In this document: piece after piece, positions 18,316 through 28,111 of the stretch | Layout: each line of letters begins with the position of its first letter | Numbering within the stretch: the first letter of the stretch is position 1 | Source of the DNA: Brevundimonas sp. MF30-B | GTDB lineage: Bacteria > Pseudomonadota > Alphaproteobacteria > Caulobacterales > Caulobacteraceae | NCBI RefSeq assembly: GCF_004683885.1 | Contig: NZ_CP038440.1 | Location: 2,080,001 to 2,144,000, forward strand | Length of the DNA stretch: 64,000 nt | Direction: 5' to 3' | Made by a program: the position numbers and the translations under genes | The notes under the pieces: generated by a model | What the model saw: only the letters and a program-made list of their open reading frames with translations | Databases searched by the model: none | Told to the model about the DNA's origin: nothing

Positions 18316-19290
18316 TCAATCTTCCTCATTATCCGCGGCCGAGCGCGTCTCAGCCTTGGACCTTGCCTTCTCCTCGGCTGTGCGCACCGTAACCACCGGC
18401 ATGACATCCTCATCGCCGTAGGGAACGGCGACCTGATGCGGGAAGGGAATCTCGATGCCGGCCTGATCCAGGGCCGTCTTGCCGTTCTCCATCAGATCCG
18501 CCTTGGTCTGCCACCAGTCTCCGACGTCGACCCAGGCGTGCAGGGTGATCTGGACCGAGCTGTCCAGCAGGCCGGTGACGCCCGTCCAGGGGTGCGGGTC
18601 GGCCAGGACGTTCGGATGTGACGCCGCCGTGTTCGCCAGCACGTTTCGCGCCGCCTTCAGGTCGTCGCCGTATCCGACGGTGAAGTTGATCTCGATGCGC
18701 CGCGTTTTCTGGCCCGTCAGGTTGGTGACCACGTCGCTCAGCACCTTGGCGTTCGGGATGACGATCTTGTGGTTGTTGGCGTTCGACAGCTGGGTGGTGA
18801 ACAGGTCCAGGCGCTGAACGGTGCCCGAGACATTGGCGATCTCCACCACCTCCCCCACGCGATAAGGTCGCAGCACCAACAACATGACGCCGGCCGCCAC
18901 ATTGGACAGCGTGCCCTGCAAGGCCAGGCCTACCGCCAGCGACGCGGCGCCCAGCACGGCGATGATGGAGGTGGTCTGCACGCCCAGTCGCTGCAGGACG
19001 GCGATCAGGCCGATGATCAACACGACCACCCGGACGACCTGCACGGCGAAGCTGAGAACGGTCGGATCGTGGCGGAAGCCCCGCACCTTCGACAATGCCC
19101 GCCGGGCCGCGCCGGACGCCCACTTGGACGCGATCACCGTAGCGATCAGGATCAGCAGGGCGATGGTGAGATTGACCGCGAAGTCGCCGGCCAGGTCGGC
19201 CAGTTTGATCAGCACGGCGCGATCGACCGCCACGGCGCGTTCGCCAGCGTCGACGACGCGATCAACGGATTGCATCAGAGGCAGGGTCAT
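18316..19290 (-). CDS. MscS-family mechanosensitive channel
   Basis: A 324-aa small-conductance channel protein that relieves turgor during osmotic downshock. Three hydrophobic helices are visible; the pore helix is ASLAVGLALQGTLSNVAAGV (near 140), with the alternating glycine and alanine residues of MscS TM3, followed by LVLRPYRVGEVVEI and GTVQRLDLFTTQL of the beta domain. The C-terminus has a short charged tail ending in aspartate/glutamate. It is somewhat longer than E. coli MscS because of this tail and the N-terminal extension. It heads a probable two-gene operon with ltaE. Confidence 0.92.
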   Translation of the reverse strand: MTLPLMQSVDRVVDAGERAVAVDRAVLIKLADLAGDFAVNLTIALLILIATVIASKWASGAARRALSKVRGFRHDPTVLSFAVQVVRVVVLIIGLIAVLQRLGVQTTSIIAVLGAASLAVGLALQGTLSNVAAGVMLLVLRPYRVGEVVEIANVSGTVQRLDLFTTQLSNANNHKIVIPNAKVLSDVVTNLTGQKTRRIEINFTVGYGDDLKAARNVLANTAASHPNVLADPHPWTGVTGLLDSSVQITLHAWVDVGDWWQTKADLMENGKTALDQAGIEIPFPHQVAVPYGDEDVMPVVTVRTAEEKARSKAETRSAADNEED

Positions 19291-19330
19291 GAATCGGGTC
19301 TAGCGCCTGGCGCGGGGAATGGAAGACCGA

Positions 19331-21025
19331 TCAGTCTTCAAGCGGCCGGGCGACACGCCCGCCGCCGCTCTCGATGGCGTCCAGCAGGTCCATGACGGAA
19401 TCCAGCGTGTCGGCTTCCCGCGCGGGCTTGTCCCAGCGGATGCGGCTGACGCGTGGGAAGCGCATGGCCACGCCCGACTTGTGGCGGGGCGACCGCTGAA
19501 GTCCTTCGAAGGCGATCTCCAGCACCAGACCGAAGTCCCGCTCGGCGCGAACCGCACGCACGGGCCCGAAGCGGTCGGTGGTGTGGTCGCGCACGAACTT
19601 GTCGATCTGCTTCAGCTCTTCGTCGGTGAAGCCGAAATAGGCCTTGCCGACCGGGGTCAGCGCCCCCTCCTCGGTCCAGACGCCGAAGGTGTAGTCCGAA
19701 TAGAAACTGGAGCGTTTGCCGTGCCCGCGCTGGGCGTACATCAGGACCGCGTCGATGACATGCGGGTCACGTTTCCACTTGAACCACGGCCCCTTGGGGC
19801 GGCCGGCCACATAGGCGCTGTCCCAGCGTTTCAGCATCAGGCCTTCGGCTGCGGCGCCCACCGGCGGATCGGCCCTGAGCCGGGCCAGGGTCGGCCAGTC
19901 CTCATAGGGCACGACCGGCGACAGATGCAGCCTTGGACCGCCGTCGGCGACCAGAGCCTCCAGCTGCGCGCGGCGGTCGCGCAACGGCCGATGCCGCAGA
20001 TCCTCGCCGTTCAGCGCCAGCAGGTCATAGGCCACCACCGCGGCCGGATAGGCCGTCATCATCTTGGCGTCGACCGTCTTGCGGTTCAGCCGCTGCTGCA
20101 AGTCGCCGAAGGGTGCGACCACGCCGTCGCGCCAGACCACCAGTTCACCGTCCACCGCGCCTTCGAACGCCAGCCCCTCCATGACGTCGGGAAAGGCGCC
20201 GGAAATCTCGTCGCCCGTGCGCGAATAGAGCCGCTGAACGCCGCCCTCCATTACGGCTTGAACGCGGATGCCGTCCCATTTCCACTCTGCGGCGTAGTCG
20301 ACGGGAGCCAGTCGGTCGAAATCCACCGCCTCGTCCAGGGCTACAGCCAGCATCACCGGTCGGAACCGGCCCGGCGCGTCCGGGCTGGGCCGCTCGGCGC
20401 GGCCTTCCAGCCAGGCGAACAGGTCTTCGTAGGGCGGATCGACAGCGTGCCAGACCTCTTCGATGTCCGCCGCTTCGACCGGGGATAGGGCCGTGGCCGG
20501 CGCGTCGCCTTCCGGCGAAGGCGAGCCCGCGATCTCGACCGGGCGGATCATCGCCGCCGCCGTCTTGGCCAGACGCGCCGACAGCCCGACCCGCAGGGCG
20601 CCGGTGACGAGCTTGAGCAGCGCCCAGCGCCCTTTGGGCTCCAGCGCATCCAGCCAGCCTTCGATCAGGGGCCGCACCTCATTGCGCCCCGCGCGCGACA
20701 GCGCCTCGACCACTTCCGACAGTTCGGGCTCGCGGTTGGGGCGATAGGCTGGATCGCGCGGCCAGATCAGTGCGACCGTCTCGGCCAGATCGCCGACATA
20801 GTCGTAGGACCAGCCGAACAGCACCGGGTCGACCCGCCCTTCGACCGCTTTGCGGATCATGGCCGGCTTGGCGGCCGCGAAGCTGAGCTCGCCGGTCAGG
20901 GCCGCCAGGGCCCAGCCGCGGTCGGGATCGGGCGTGGCCTTCAGATAATCGCGCAGCAGCACCAGCTTGGCGTTGCGCGAAGCGGTCAGCGACAAACGAT
21001 CCAGCAGTTCGGCAAAGGCGCGCAT
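19331..21025 (-). CDS. ATP-dependent DNA ligase (bacterial LigB/C-like, with N-terminal DNA-binding domain)
   Basis: A 564-aa ligase: an N-terminal helical DNA-binding domain (about residues 1-210, resembling that of DNA ligase I), then nucleotidyltransferase and OB-fold domains. The adenylated lysine is in EWKWDGIRVQ near residue 245; later motifs include RTGDEISGAFPD, DGELVVW, and FKWKRDP. This type is commonly encoded with a ligase-associated DExH helicase and an MBL-fold exonuclease, neither of which is visible here. It would act in repair beside the NAD-dependent replicative ligase. LigD at 59.6 kb is a second ATP ligase of different architecture. Confidence 0.9.
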   Translation of the reverse strand: MRAFAELLDRLSLTASRNAKLVLLRDYLKATPDPDRGWALAALTGELSFAAAKPAMIRKAVEGRVDPVLFGWSYDYVGDLAETVALIWPRDPAYRPNREPELSEVVEALSRAGRNEVRPLIEGWLDALEPKGRWALLKLVTGALRVGLSARLAKTAAAMIRPVEIAGSPSPEGDAPATALSPVEAADIEEVWHAVDPPYEDLFAWLEGRAERPSPDAPGRFRPVMLAVALDEAVDFDRLAPVDYAAEWKWDGIRVQAVMEGGVQRLYSRTGDEISGAFPDVMEGLAFEGAVDGELVVWRDGVVAPFGDLQQRLNRKTVDAKMMTAYPAAVVAYDLLALNGEDLRHRPLRDRRAQLEALVADGGPRLHLSPVVPYEDWPTLARLRADPPVGAAAEGLMLKRWDSAYVAGRPKGPWFKWKRDPHVIDAVLMYAQRGHGKRSSFYSDYTFGVWTEEGALTPVGKAYFGFTDEELKQIDKFVRDHTTDRFGPVRAVRAERDFGLVLEIAFEGLQRSPRHKSGVAMRFPRVSRIRWDKPAREADTLDSVMDLLDAIESGGGRVARPLED

Positions 21026-21064
21026 GGGTCTGGGCTCAAAACCTTCGCCCAGTTAAGGTTCCGA

Positions 21065-22870
21065 TCAGGCGGCCAATGACTCGGCTTCGCCTCCAGCCCG
21101 CACCAAGGCCCGGCCGCCGCGCGCGCGGCCCATCAAGCCGGCCAGAGCGGCGAAGTCGATGGGCTTGTTCAAATAGGCGTCGGCGCCTGCGTCGATGCCC
21201 GCCTGATGGTCTTCCGTTCTCGCCGAGGCCGACAGCACGACAATCGGCGTATCGACATTGGCCCCGCTCTCGCGGATCAGCCGCGTAGCGGTGAGCCCGT
21301 CCATCACCGGCATGTTCACGTCCATCACGATCAGATCGAACCGCTCCGCCACGGCCATCCCGACCGCGACCTGGCCGTTCTCGGCAGTCAGAGCTGCATG
21401 ACCGGCGGAGCCAAGCCAGGCTTCCAAGATCATGCGATTGACCGGGTGATCCTCGACCACAAGCACGCGAAGGGTCTCGCCGTCCGCTATTTCGGCCTCG
21501 ATGACCTCGGCGGTCTCTAGGCGGCCCCACTCCACAACCTCGGCTTCACATGTGAAGGTGAAGGTCGAGCCCTGACCCAGGGCGGACGTCACATGGATAT
21601 CTCCGCCCATGATGTTCGCCATTCGCCGAGCGATGGTCAGGCCCAGGCCCGTGCCGCCGAACCGGCGCGTGGACGAGGCGTCCACTTGGGTGAAGGGTTG
21701 AAACAGCCGGTCCAGGTCTTCGGGCGCAATGCCGGCTCCGCTGTCACGCACCTCGAACTCGAAGCCGACGCGACGTTCGGTGATCCGTCGAGCGCGAACC
21801 GTGTAGCGGACCTCGCCGGCGTCGGTGAACTTGACCGCGTTCGAGAGCAGATTGTGGATGACCTGGCAGACCCGCAACGGGTCTCCGCGCACGACCGCCG
21901 GAAGATCGCCCTCGACAACACTGATGAAATTCAAACCCTTGGCTTCGGCTTGAGCTTCGAACGGGCCGCTCACACGACGCTGGAGCTCGGCCACGGCGAC
22001 ATCCACGACGTCAAAGGTCATCTTGCCGGCCTCGATCTTGGTCACATCGAGGATGTCGTTGAGCAGGCTCAGAAGGTTATCGCCCGAATTTCGGATGATG
22101 GACAGATACTCGCGCTGAACCCCCTCCAGTCGGGTGGACGACAAGAGCTGCGCCGCGCCTAGAACGCCGTTCATCGGCGTCCGCAACTCGTGGGAAATGA
22201 CCGCGAGGAAGTTGGACTTGGCTTCATTGGCCGCGTCCGCACGATCGCGCGCGGCCTCCAGTTCTTCAATCAGGTGCGCCTGATGTTCCTGGAAGGCGCG
22301 GATACGCTCTTCCCTAAGGAGCGTCATGGTCACGAGAACGAACAGAGAGGCGGCCACGAAGGGAATGGTGGCCAGCACCGGCCAGAACAACGGCCCGCCC
22401 CAGAGGCTCATCAGGATGACGACCGTGGCCGCCCCGTAAGGGGAGGAAATGACGATCGCCTGACGCGGCGAACTGCGTAGCTGCGCGAAGACCAGCACGT
22501 AGCCCGTGATGATCAGTGCGACCCCCAGGGCATGGCCAAAGGGGTGGTTCGAATACCATGCCAACATCGGCGCGACCGCCCAGACACAGGTGGTCACCGT
22601 GGCGACGGCCGGGAAGATCAGGCCCCAACCCGCGCCCACGCGTGCGCTGAGCCGTCGCTCCACCAAACTGCGAAGGCCGCCGGCGGTCAGTGTCGCGGCG
22701 AACCAGACAAGCGCCGGCGTCCAGCCGATGGTGGCGCCGAGCCCCAACCCCCAGCTGGCGATGATGAGATAGCGCAGGTACTGCGTCTGGAGAATTGCGG
22801 TCAGAGCCTGGGCCGCCTCGCTGGGTCTCTGGCCCGCGATCTTGTCGACGACGCCGTCTGCTCCCACCAT
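21065..22870 (-). CDS. Membrane hybrid sensor histidine kinase with receiver domain
   Basis: A 601-aa kinase. About six hydrophobic helices fill residues 30-195, without a recognisable extracytoplasmic sensor domain. A short coiled coil (HQAHLIEELEAARDRADAANEAK) leads to HisKA with the phospho-histidine in SHELRTPMNG near residue 228, then the ATPase domain with HNLLSNAVKF, DSGAGI and FGGTGLGL. The C-terminal receiver has VVEDHPVNR, the aspartate in LIVMDVNMPVMDG and the lysine in LNKPID. The start has GGGGA upstream. The receiver suggests a phosphorelay; the partner is not encoded nearby. The signal is unknown. Confidence 0.92.
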   Translation of the reverse strand: MVGADGVVDKIAGQRPSEAAQALTAILQTQYLRYLIIASWGLGLGATIGWTPALVWFAATLTAGGLRSLVERRLSARVGAGWGLIFPAVATVTTCVWAVAPMLAWYSNHPFGHALGVALIITGYVLVFAQLRSSPRQAIVISSPYGAATVVILMSLWGGPLFWPVLATIPFVAASLFVLVTMTLLREERIRAFQEHQAHLIEELEAARDRADAANEAKSNFLAVISHELRTPMNGVLGAAQLLSSTRLEGVQREYLSIIRNSGDNLLSLLNDILDVTKIEAGKMTFDVVDVAVAELQRRVSGPFEAQAEAKGLNFISVVEGDLPAVVRGDPLRVCQVIHNLLSNAVKFTDAGEVRYTVRARRITERRVGFEFEVRDSGAGIAPEDLDRLFQPFTQVDASSTRRFGGTGLGLTIARRMANIMGGDIHVTSALGQGSTFTFTCEAEVVEWGRLETAEVIEAEIADGETLRVLVVEDHPVNRMILEAWLGSAGHAALTAENGQVAVGMAVAERFDLIVMDVNMPVMDGLTATRLIRESGANVDTPIVVLSASARTEDHQAGIDAGADAYLNKPIDFAALAGLMGRARGGRALVRAGGEAESLAA

Positions 22871-22946
22871 TGGTTGTTCCCCGTGATCCCATTCAGCCGG
22901 AGCGGACGCTGGCGCAAAAGACTGAAGACCAGATGAACGCCGTTCC

Positions 22947-23243
22947 TTACAGAACCTCCCCGGGTGTGGACGCTCGGATCGACAGGGCGTGAACTGGGCC
23001 TGCCAGTTCGTCGCGCAAAAGATCGTTGATCATGCGCTGGCGCGCCACTCGCGACTGTCCTTCGAAGACATCCGACACAACCGTGAGGTTGAAATGGCTC
23101 TCGCCGCCTTCGCGCGCGTCCATGCCGCCCTCGTGATGGTGGCCGGCGTGGCGGCCGCTGTCATCCTCGATCTCCAGCACCTGCGGCTGAAGCGCCGCAG
23201 TCAGTTTTTCGCGGATAATCGTCGCAATCGGGCCTTCGGCCAT
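22947..23243 (-). CDS. bolA: BolA-family protein
   Basis: A 98-aa BolA-fold protein. It begins MAEGPIATIIREKLTAALQP and contains the family's helix-strand pattern with SHFNLTVVSDVFEGQSRVARQRMINDLL, including the conserved histidine and the VARQR region. A histidine-rich loop, HAGHHHEGG, near residue 33 is a possible metal or Fe-S coordination site. BolA proteins pair with monothiol glutaredoxins in iron-sulfur handling or act in the stress response. A good ribosome site (AAGGAAGA) precedes the ATG at 23243. The gene is divergent from the J-domain gene, with a 45-base gap. Confidence 0.92.
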   Translation of the reverse strand: MAEGPIATIIREKLTAALQPQVLEIEDDSGRHAGHHHEGGMDAREGGESHFNLTVVSDVFEGQSRVARQRMINDLLRDELAGPVHALSIRASTPGEVL

Positions 23244-23288
23244 GGCGTCTTCCTTGATGGCGTCCAAATCGACCTTACACTTCAGGCG

Positions 23289-23957
23289 ATGGCCGCGTCG
23301 TTTCAATACAAGCCCCGCTTCACCGACATTCGCGTGAAGCCGCCCAAGCCGGAGGACGAGGCTGCGGAAGCCGACGTCCTGCGCCTGAAACCCGGTGAGA
23401 AGCCGTGCCAGTGGCCAGACTGCAGCCGGCCGGCGTCGGCACGCGCGCCGAAGTCTCGCGAACGCCTGAACGATTTTTACGATTTCTGCCAAGGCCACGC
23501 GGCCGAATACAACAAAGGCTGGAACTTCTACGCCGGCATGAGCGAGGGGGAAATCCGCGCTGCGCAGGAGAATGAGGCCATGACGGGTGGCCGCCCAACC
23601 TGGGAGATGAAGGCGGGCAGAGCCAGCCGCGAGGCCGCCGCCTTCGCCGCGAAGATGGGCACAGCCAATAATGCGGGCACAGGATCGTGGCGCGACAGTT
23701 TTGGTCTGTTCGGCCGGCGCGGCGACCAGGCCGGCAAGGCTCCAACTGACGACCGACGCATCGGCAAGCTGGAACGCGGCGCCCTTGCTGATCTCGATCT
23801 GGAGCCGGGCGCCGATAAGAGCCTCATCAAGACGCGCTACCATGAACTGCTCAAGCGCTGTCACCCCGACACCAACGGAGGCGACAGAGCGGCTGAAGAG
23901 AAGCTGCAGCGTGTGATCAAGGCCTGGAAGACATTGAAAAAGGCCGGCCTGACCTGA
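23289..23957 (+). CDS. J-domain (DnaJ-like) co-chaperone
   Basis: A 222-aa cytosolic protein with its J domain at the C-terminal end, not the start. The N-terminal 160 residues contain CQWPDCSRPASARAPKSRERLNDFYDFCQGHAAEYNKGWNFY, a conserved region with cysteines and aromatic residues seen in alphaproteobacterial homologues. The J domain (from about 165) carries the HPD tripeptide in KRCHPDTNGGD, which stimulates DnaK ATPase in the family. The ATG at 23289 is chosen by fit of the homologous N-terminus. In many alphaproteobacteria this gene lies beside bolA, as here. The specific client is unknown. Confidence 0.88.
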   Translation: MAASFQYKPRFTDIRVKPPKPEDEAAEADVLRLKPGEKPCQWPDCSRPASARAPKSRERLNDFYDFCQGHAAEYNKGWNFYAGMSEGEIRAAQENEAMTGGRPTWEMKAGRASREAAAFAAKMGTANNAGTGSWRDSFGLFGRRGDQAGKAPTDDRRIGKLERGALADLDLEPGADKSLIKTRYHELLKRCHPDTNGGDRAAEEKLQRVIKAWKTLKKAGLT

Positions 23958-23997
23958 GGCCGCGCCCCACCGCGTGAGTTCAGTCGGCGGGCCGGCG

Positions 23998-26643
23998 TCA
24001 GAAGCCTTTCGCGATCTCAAGCGTGATCACACGTCCTCTGGGATCGGCGACGACGGGGTCATACCCCAAGGCGAACTGAGCAAGCGGAGGGTCGCGATCG
24101 GTCAGGTTGCGGACGAAAATCCTCGCCTCGAGTCGGTCGTCAACCACCCGCGCGTAGCTCAAGTCCAGCACTGCGGAACTGCCGATATCCGTCCGTGTGA
24201 TCCCGCTACGGTCATTGCGGTAGCCGTGAGTATAGCGCGCAGCCAGATTGATCCGATCGCGCGCGCCATGCCAGCCGAGGGTCGCCTCTCCGCGATTGCG
24301 CGGCATGGAGCGGGCCAAGGTGGTCAGATTGGTCGAGCCGACCGCCGAAAGCGCGGCGGCCCCGGGCGTCAGGCGTATGTCGTAGCGATCGATATAGGTC
24401 CAGGTCGCCGCCACGGCGAGTACGCCAGCGCCAAGCGGGCGCTCATGGCGAAGGGCGAAGTCGAGCCCCTGGGTCTTCACGGCTGAAGCGTTGATAAAAT
24501 CCAGGGCGACGAAGGTCAGGGCGCCGCTCGGCGAACGGGTTAGACGATTCTGCGCGGACGTGCCGGAAAGGCCTTCAGCCGTATCGCGGGCCGCCTGGTC
24601 GATGACGGCCTGGGCCGACCGCTTGACCACTAGGTCCTCATATTCGAACCGCCAGGCGTCCAGCGTCAGCGTGAAACCCGTGCTCGGCGTCCACACGGCG
24701 CCAAGGCTCAGGCTATTTGATCGCTCAGGCCTCAGGTCGCGATCGCCAGACGTCAAGGTGTTCACGAAGACAAAGGCGCCGCGGTCGAAAACGGAAGGCT
24801 GAGACGCTTGCGCGCCCTGGGTGGTGAACACGGTCGGGGCCTTGAATGCGCGGCCCCATGACGCCCTCAGCGCGAGGTCTCGCACGGCCAGCCAGCGGGC
24901 GGCGATCCGTGGACTGAGCGCGTCTTGGCCTCCTTGCGCTTCTTTTCGCAACGCGGCCTGCCCTTCAAGACGATCACCCAGCCGCGCCCGCGCCTCGGCA
25001 TAGACAGCCCAGGCGCGCTGGCGTCCGTCAAAATCAGGAGAGAAGCCAGCGGTTAGAAGCTCTCCGGCATTCACCAGATCGCTCCAGTCCTGACGGAACT
25101 GGCTCTCGCGCACCTGTGCGCCGACCACCAAATCCAGAGCCCCCCAGTCCCGCTCAAGCACGGGTCGGTCCGCCTGGACGTCAGCCGTGGACAGTGTTGA
25201 GGCGCCGCGCAGGCCGGTGGAGCCGATCAGGCTGGCGATCAGTTGCGGGCTGTTGGCCGTCCCTGTGCCCAGAAAAGCGCTGCCGAACGGATTGAAATAG
25301 ACGCACCCGCCTACACCGGGCACGCCGGCCACCGCGTCGCATCCCGCCCCACCCAGCCCGCTCAGCGCATTCTGCAGCGCGGAGCCGATCACATCGGGCT
25401 TGTCATAAGCCACGTTCTGGCGGCTCGCCGTCGCAGAGGCCGCCCAGCGCCAACCCGACGCCTGTCCGGACGCGCCGCCGGCCAGCCGCCAGGTTCGATA
25501 ATCGAAATCGGCGTATGAGGCGCCCGCCTCCGCACCCAGCAGCCGACCGCGGAACTGGACCGCCTCGTTGAAGGGATTGTCGGGATGGCCGGCCGGAACC
25601 GTCAGACTACGCGCCAGAATAGGCAGAGATGGCGACTGGCGCGCCCGAGTGTAGGTATCCGAGCCAGCGGCCTGAATCCACAGATCGACCGGTCCCGCCG
25701 CCGCGCGTAAATCGGCGAACAACTGAGCGCGCGTCTCTTCGGGAGCCAGGTCGAAAAAGTCGGAATAGTCCAGCCGGCAGAAGGTGTCGCCGGGCCCCGT
25801 GCGAAACGCTTCGCTAAACGCGGGATTGTCGCAGTCAGGGTCCGGCGCGAACGCGTTTGCGCTCGGGCGGAAATAGGATCCCGGCTGACCGTAGCTCGTC
25901 ACCGCCGTCCACGGCGCGCGGCCATAACGTTCCGCCTGAGTGTAGTCGCGCTCGTCAGACGCCAGGGCCGAACGATGGAAGTACGAAGCCGCCAGCGTCA
26001 GATCGGCGTCACCAAGCCGCAGACCCGCAAGCCCCTGCAGGGTCGTCTCGCCGAACCCGCGACCGAAACCGTGCTGCGCCCGAAGCTCCGGCCGCTGCAC
26101 CGCACGGCGGGTGACGAAGTTGACGACCCCGGCCACGGCGTCGGAACCATACAAGGCGGAAGCGCCGTCCTTGACCACCTCGACCCGCTGAAGGGCGATT
26201 GTCGGTACCAGCGAGTTGATGTCGACGAAGGCCGCGCCGTCGGTCGCAACCACGGCGCTGGTTGTCCAACGCTGTCCGTCGACCAGAACCAAGGTCGAGC
26301 CAAGGCCGAGATTGCGCAGGTTGAACTGAGCCGTCCCGGAACTCTGCGGCTGGTTCAGTTGATCGACCTGCGCCTCCGAGCCGGAGTTGGCGGTCAGCCG
26401 TTCGACCAGACGTGACGCATCGCCGCCCAGGCCAGTCTGGCCTGTCAGATCCAGGATTTCCACCGGCGCTAAGCGCTGAGCCCCCGCAAGCCGGGATCCC
26501 GTCACCACGATCTCGTCGACCTGCTCGACCGGCTGACGCGGAGACTCGACGAGAGACTGGCCCCAGGCAGGCGCGGAGATCAGGCTGGAAACCAGCAACG
26601 TCGCACGCAAAGCGGTGCGCCGGCGAATCAGGGCGTGAATCAT
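23998..26643 (-). CDS. TonB-dependent outer-membrane receptor
   Basis: An 881-aa outer-membrane importer gated by TonB energy. It has a signal peptide ending near SAPAWGQ, a TonB-box-like stretch VDEIVVTGSRL near residue 45, a plug domain (DASRLVERLTANSG, RNLGLGSTLVLVDGQR, VEVVKDGASALYGSDAVAGVVNFVTRR) and a large barrel. The final residue is phenylalanine, as in BAM substrates (TLEIAKGF). The plug style resembles receptors of Caulobacterales and Sphingomonadales that take up iron chelates, cobalamin or oligosaccharides; neighbours do not reveal the ligand. No Fur-like site is visible in its 49-base upstream gap. Confidence 0.93.
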   Translation of the reverse strand: MIHALIRRRTALRATLLVSSLISAPAWGQSLVESPRQPVEQVDEIVVTGSRLAGAQRLAPVEILDLTGQTGLGGDASRLVERLTANSGSEAQVDQLNQPQSSGTAQFNLRNLGLGSTLVLVDGQRWTTSAVVATDGAAFVDINSLVPTIALQRVEVVKDGASALYGSDAVAGVVNFVTRRAVQRPELRAQHGFGRGFGETTLQGLAGLRLGDADLTLAASYFHRSALASDERDYTQAERYGRAPWTAVTSYGQPGSYFRPSANAFAPDPDCDNPAFSEAFRTGPGDTFCRLDYSDFFDLAPEETRAQLFADLRAAAGPVDLWIQAAGSDTYTRARQSPSLPILARSLTVPAGHPDNPFNEAVQFRGRLLGAEAGASYADFDYRTWRLAGGASGQASGWRWAASATASRQNVAYDKPDVIGSALQNALSGLGGAGCDAVAGVPGVGGCVYFNPFGSAFLGTGTANSPQLIASLIGSTGLRGASTLSTADVQADRPVLERDWGALDLVVGAQVRESQFRQDWSDLVNAGELLTAGFSPDFDGRQRAWAVYAEARARLGDRLEGQAALRKEAQGGQDALSPRIAARWLAVRDLALRASWGRAFKAPTVFTTQGAQASQPSVFDRGAFVFVNTLTSGDRDLRPERSNSLSLGAVWTPSTGFTLTLDAWRFEYEDLVVKRSAQAVIDQAARDTAEGLSGTSAQNRLTRSPSGALTFVALDFINASAVKTQGLDFALRHERPLGAGVLAVAATWTYIDRYDIRLTPGAAALSAVGSTNLTTLARSMPRNRGEATLGWHGARDRINLAARYTHGYRNDRSGITRTDIGSSAVLDLSYARVVDDRLEARIFVRNLTDRDPPLAQFALGYDPVVADPRGRVITLEIAKGF

Positions 26644-26692
26644 CGGCGCCCTATAGGCCGGACGGGCCGGCAATGCGACTATGCGCGCTGCC

Positions 26693-28111
26693 TCAGGCGG
26701 CTTGTTCGCTCCAACCGCCAGCGAGGGCCTTGAACACCGTGATTTGCAGGGTCGCCACCTGGCCGTCCGATGCGGCGAGGGCCGCCTCTGCAGCAGCCAA
26801 GGTGCGCTCAGCGTCCAGCACGCCGAGGAAGCTGTCAGCGCCCGCGTCGAAGCGCAGACGCGAAAGTCGCGCTGCGTTTGCAGCCTGATCGCGCGCCTCA
26901 GCCAGGGCGGCGCGTCGATCCAGTTCGGCCGCATATGCCGCCAGAGCGGTCTCGATCTCTTGCAGCGCGGTCAGGACGGTCTGGTCGAAAGTCGCAAGAG
27001 CCGCTTCGGTCGTCGCGCCGGCCGCCGCGATGCGCGCCCGGGCCACGGCCATATTGGGGAAGGACCAGCTGATCAACGGGCCGAAGCTCCAGCGGAACGA
27101 CGCGTCGTCGCCCAGATCGCCAGCCTCCAGCGCGGTCGAGCCTAGCGATCCCCCCAGGGTGATCGACGGATAGAGCGCGGCTGTCGCCACGTTCACACGT
27201 GCGGCTGCGCCGGCCAGATTGCGTTCGGCGCGTCTGACGTCCGGTCGGCGGGCCAGCATAGCCGCGCCGTCTCCGACGGGGATCGGTTGGGCAAGCCGCG
27301 GGATGGCGGCGCAGGCGCGGGCCGCCTCGCTGGCCTCAGCGGGCGTAACACCGGTCAGGGTCGCCAGGCGGAACAGCGCGGCTTCGCGCTGAGCGCGCAG
27401 CGGCGGAACGGTGGCGAGGGTCGACGCGGCCGCGGACCGGGCGCGGGACACATCCAGCCCAGTGCCGGCGCCGGCATCCAGCAGACGCTGCGTCAGGTCG
27501 GCGGTGTCGCGCTGGAGCTCGAGCGTGCGTTCCGCCACGGCGATCTGAGCGTTGAACGCGCAGGCGTCGGCGTAGGCGCGCGCCGTCTCGGCCGCCACGG
27601 CCACCCGAACGACGTCGCGGGCGGCCGCAGCCGCATCGGCGTCTGCGCGCGCCGCGCGGATGGCTGAGCCGACCCGGCCGAACAGGTCGATCTCGTATGA
27701 AACATCCAGCCCGGCGCTGTAGGCCTCCCCTTCCACCGGCTGGCCCGTGGGCGAGGTCGAGCCCGGCGTGCGGGCCCGCTGGGCGGAGACGCTGAGACCG
27801 GTCGTGGGCAGACGGCCCGCGCGGGCTTCCGACAGCGAGGCCCGGACGGCGCGCAGATTGGCCTCCGCCGCCTCCAACTCGTTGTTCTCGGCCAGGGCCT
27901 GGGCGACCAAGCCGTCAAGCGTGGCGTCCTGGTACAGCCGCCACCAGTCGTCACGCGGCGCGTCCGGCGTCACGGCCGCGTTCTGCGAGCCGATGAAGGC
28001 GCCCGACCCTGAGGGAGGGAGGGTCGGATCGGGCGCCTTCGGCCCGACCGCGCAGCCGGCGACGAGGAGGCTCGAGGCGGCGGCGGTCAGGAACAGGGAC
28101 CTGTTGAACAT
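26693..28111 (-). CDS. Outer-membrane efflux lipoprotein (NodT/OprM type)
   Basis: Outer-membrane channel of the RND efflux system encoded upstream. The 472-aa protein has a lipoprotein signal with lipobox LVAGC near residue 19, then the two-fold repeated helix-strand pattern of the TolC/OprM group: LVAQALAENNELEAAEANLRAVRAS in the first half and RPDVRRAERNLAGAAARVNVA in the second. It forms a trimeric tunnel through outer membrane and periplasm. The start overlaps the pump gene's stop by one base (TGATG), so translation is coupled. It is the last gene of a three-gene operon. Confidence 0.93.
   Translation of the reverse strand: MFNRSLFLTAAASSLLVAGCAVGPKAPDPTLPPSGSGAFIGSQNAAVTPDAPRDDWWRLYQDATLDGLVAQALAENNELEAAEANLRAVRASLSEARAGRLPTTGLSVSAQRARTPGSTSPTGQPVEGEAYSAGLDVSYEIDLFGRVGSAIRAARADADAAAAARDVVRVAVAAETARAYADACAFNAQIAVAERTLELQRDTADLTQRLLDAGAGTGLDVSRARSAAASTLATVPPLRAQREAALFRLATLTGVTPAEASEAARACAAIPRLAQPIPVGDGAAMLARRPDVRRAERNLAGAAARVNVATAALYPSITLGGSLGSTALEAGDLGDDASFRWSFGPLISWSFPNMAVARARIAAAGATTEAALATFDQTVLTALQEIETALAAYAAELDRRAALAEARDQAANAARLSRLRFDAGADSFLGVLDAERTLAAAEAALAASDGQVATLQITVFKALAGGWSEQAA

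Noticed and set aside
26644-26934. 97-residue N-terminal extension of the TonB receptor
   Set aside because: It lies antisense to the 3' end of the outer-membrane channel region and precedes a normal signal peptide at 26643, so it is not part of the receptor.
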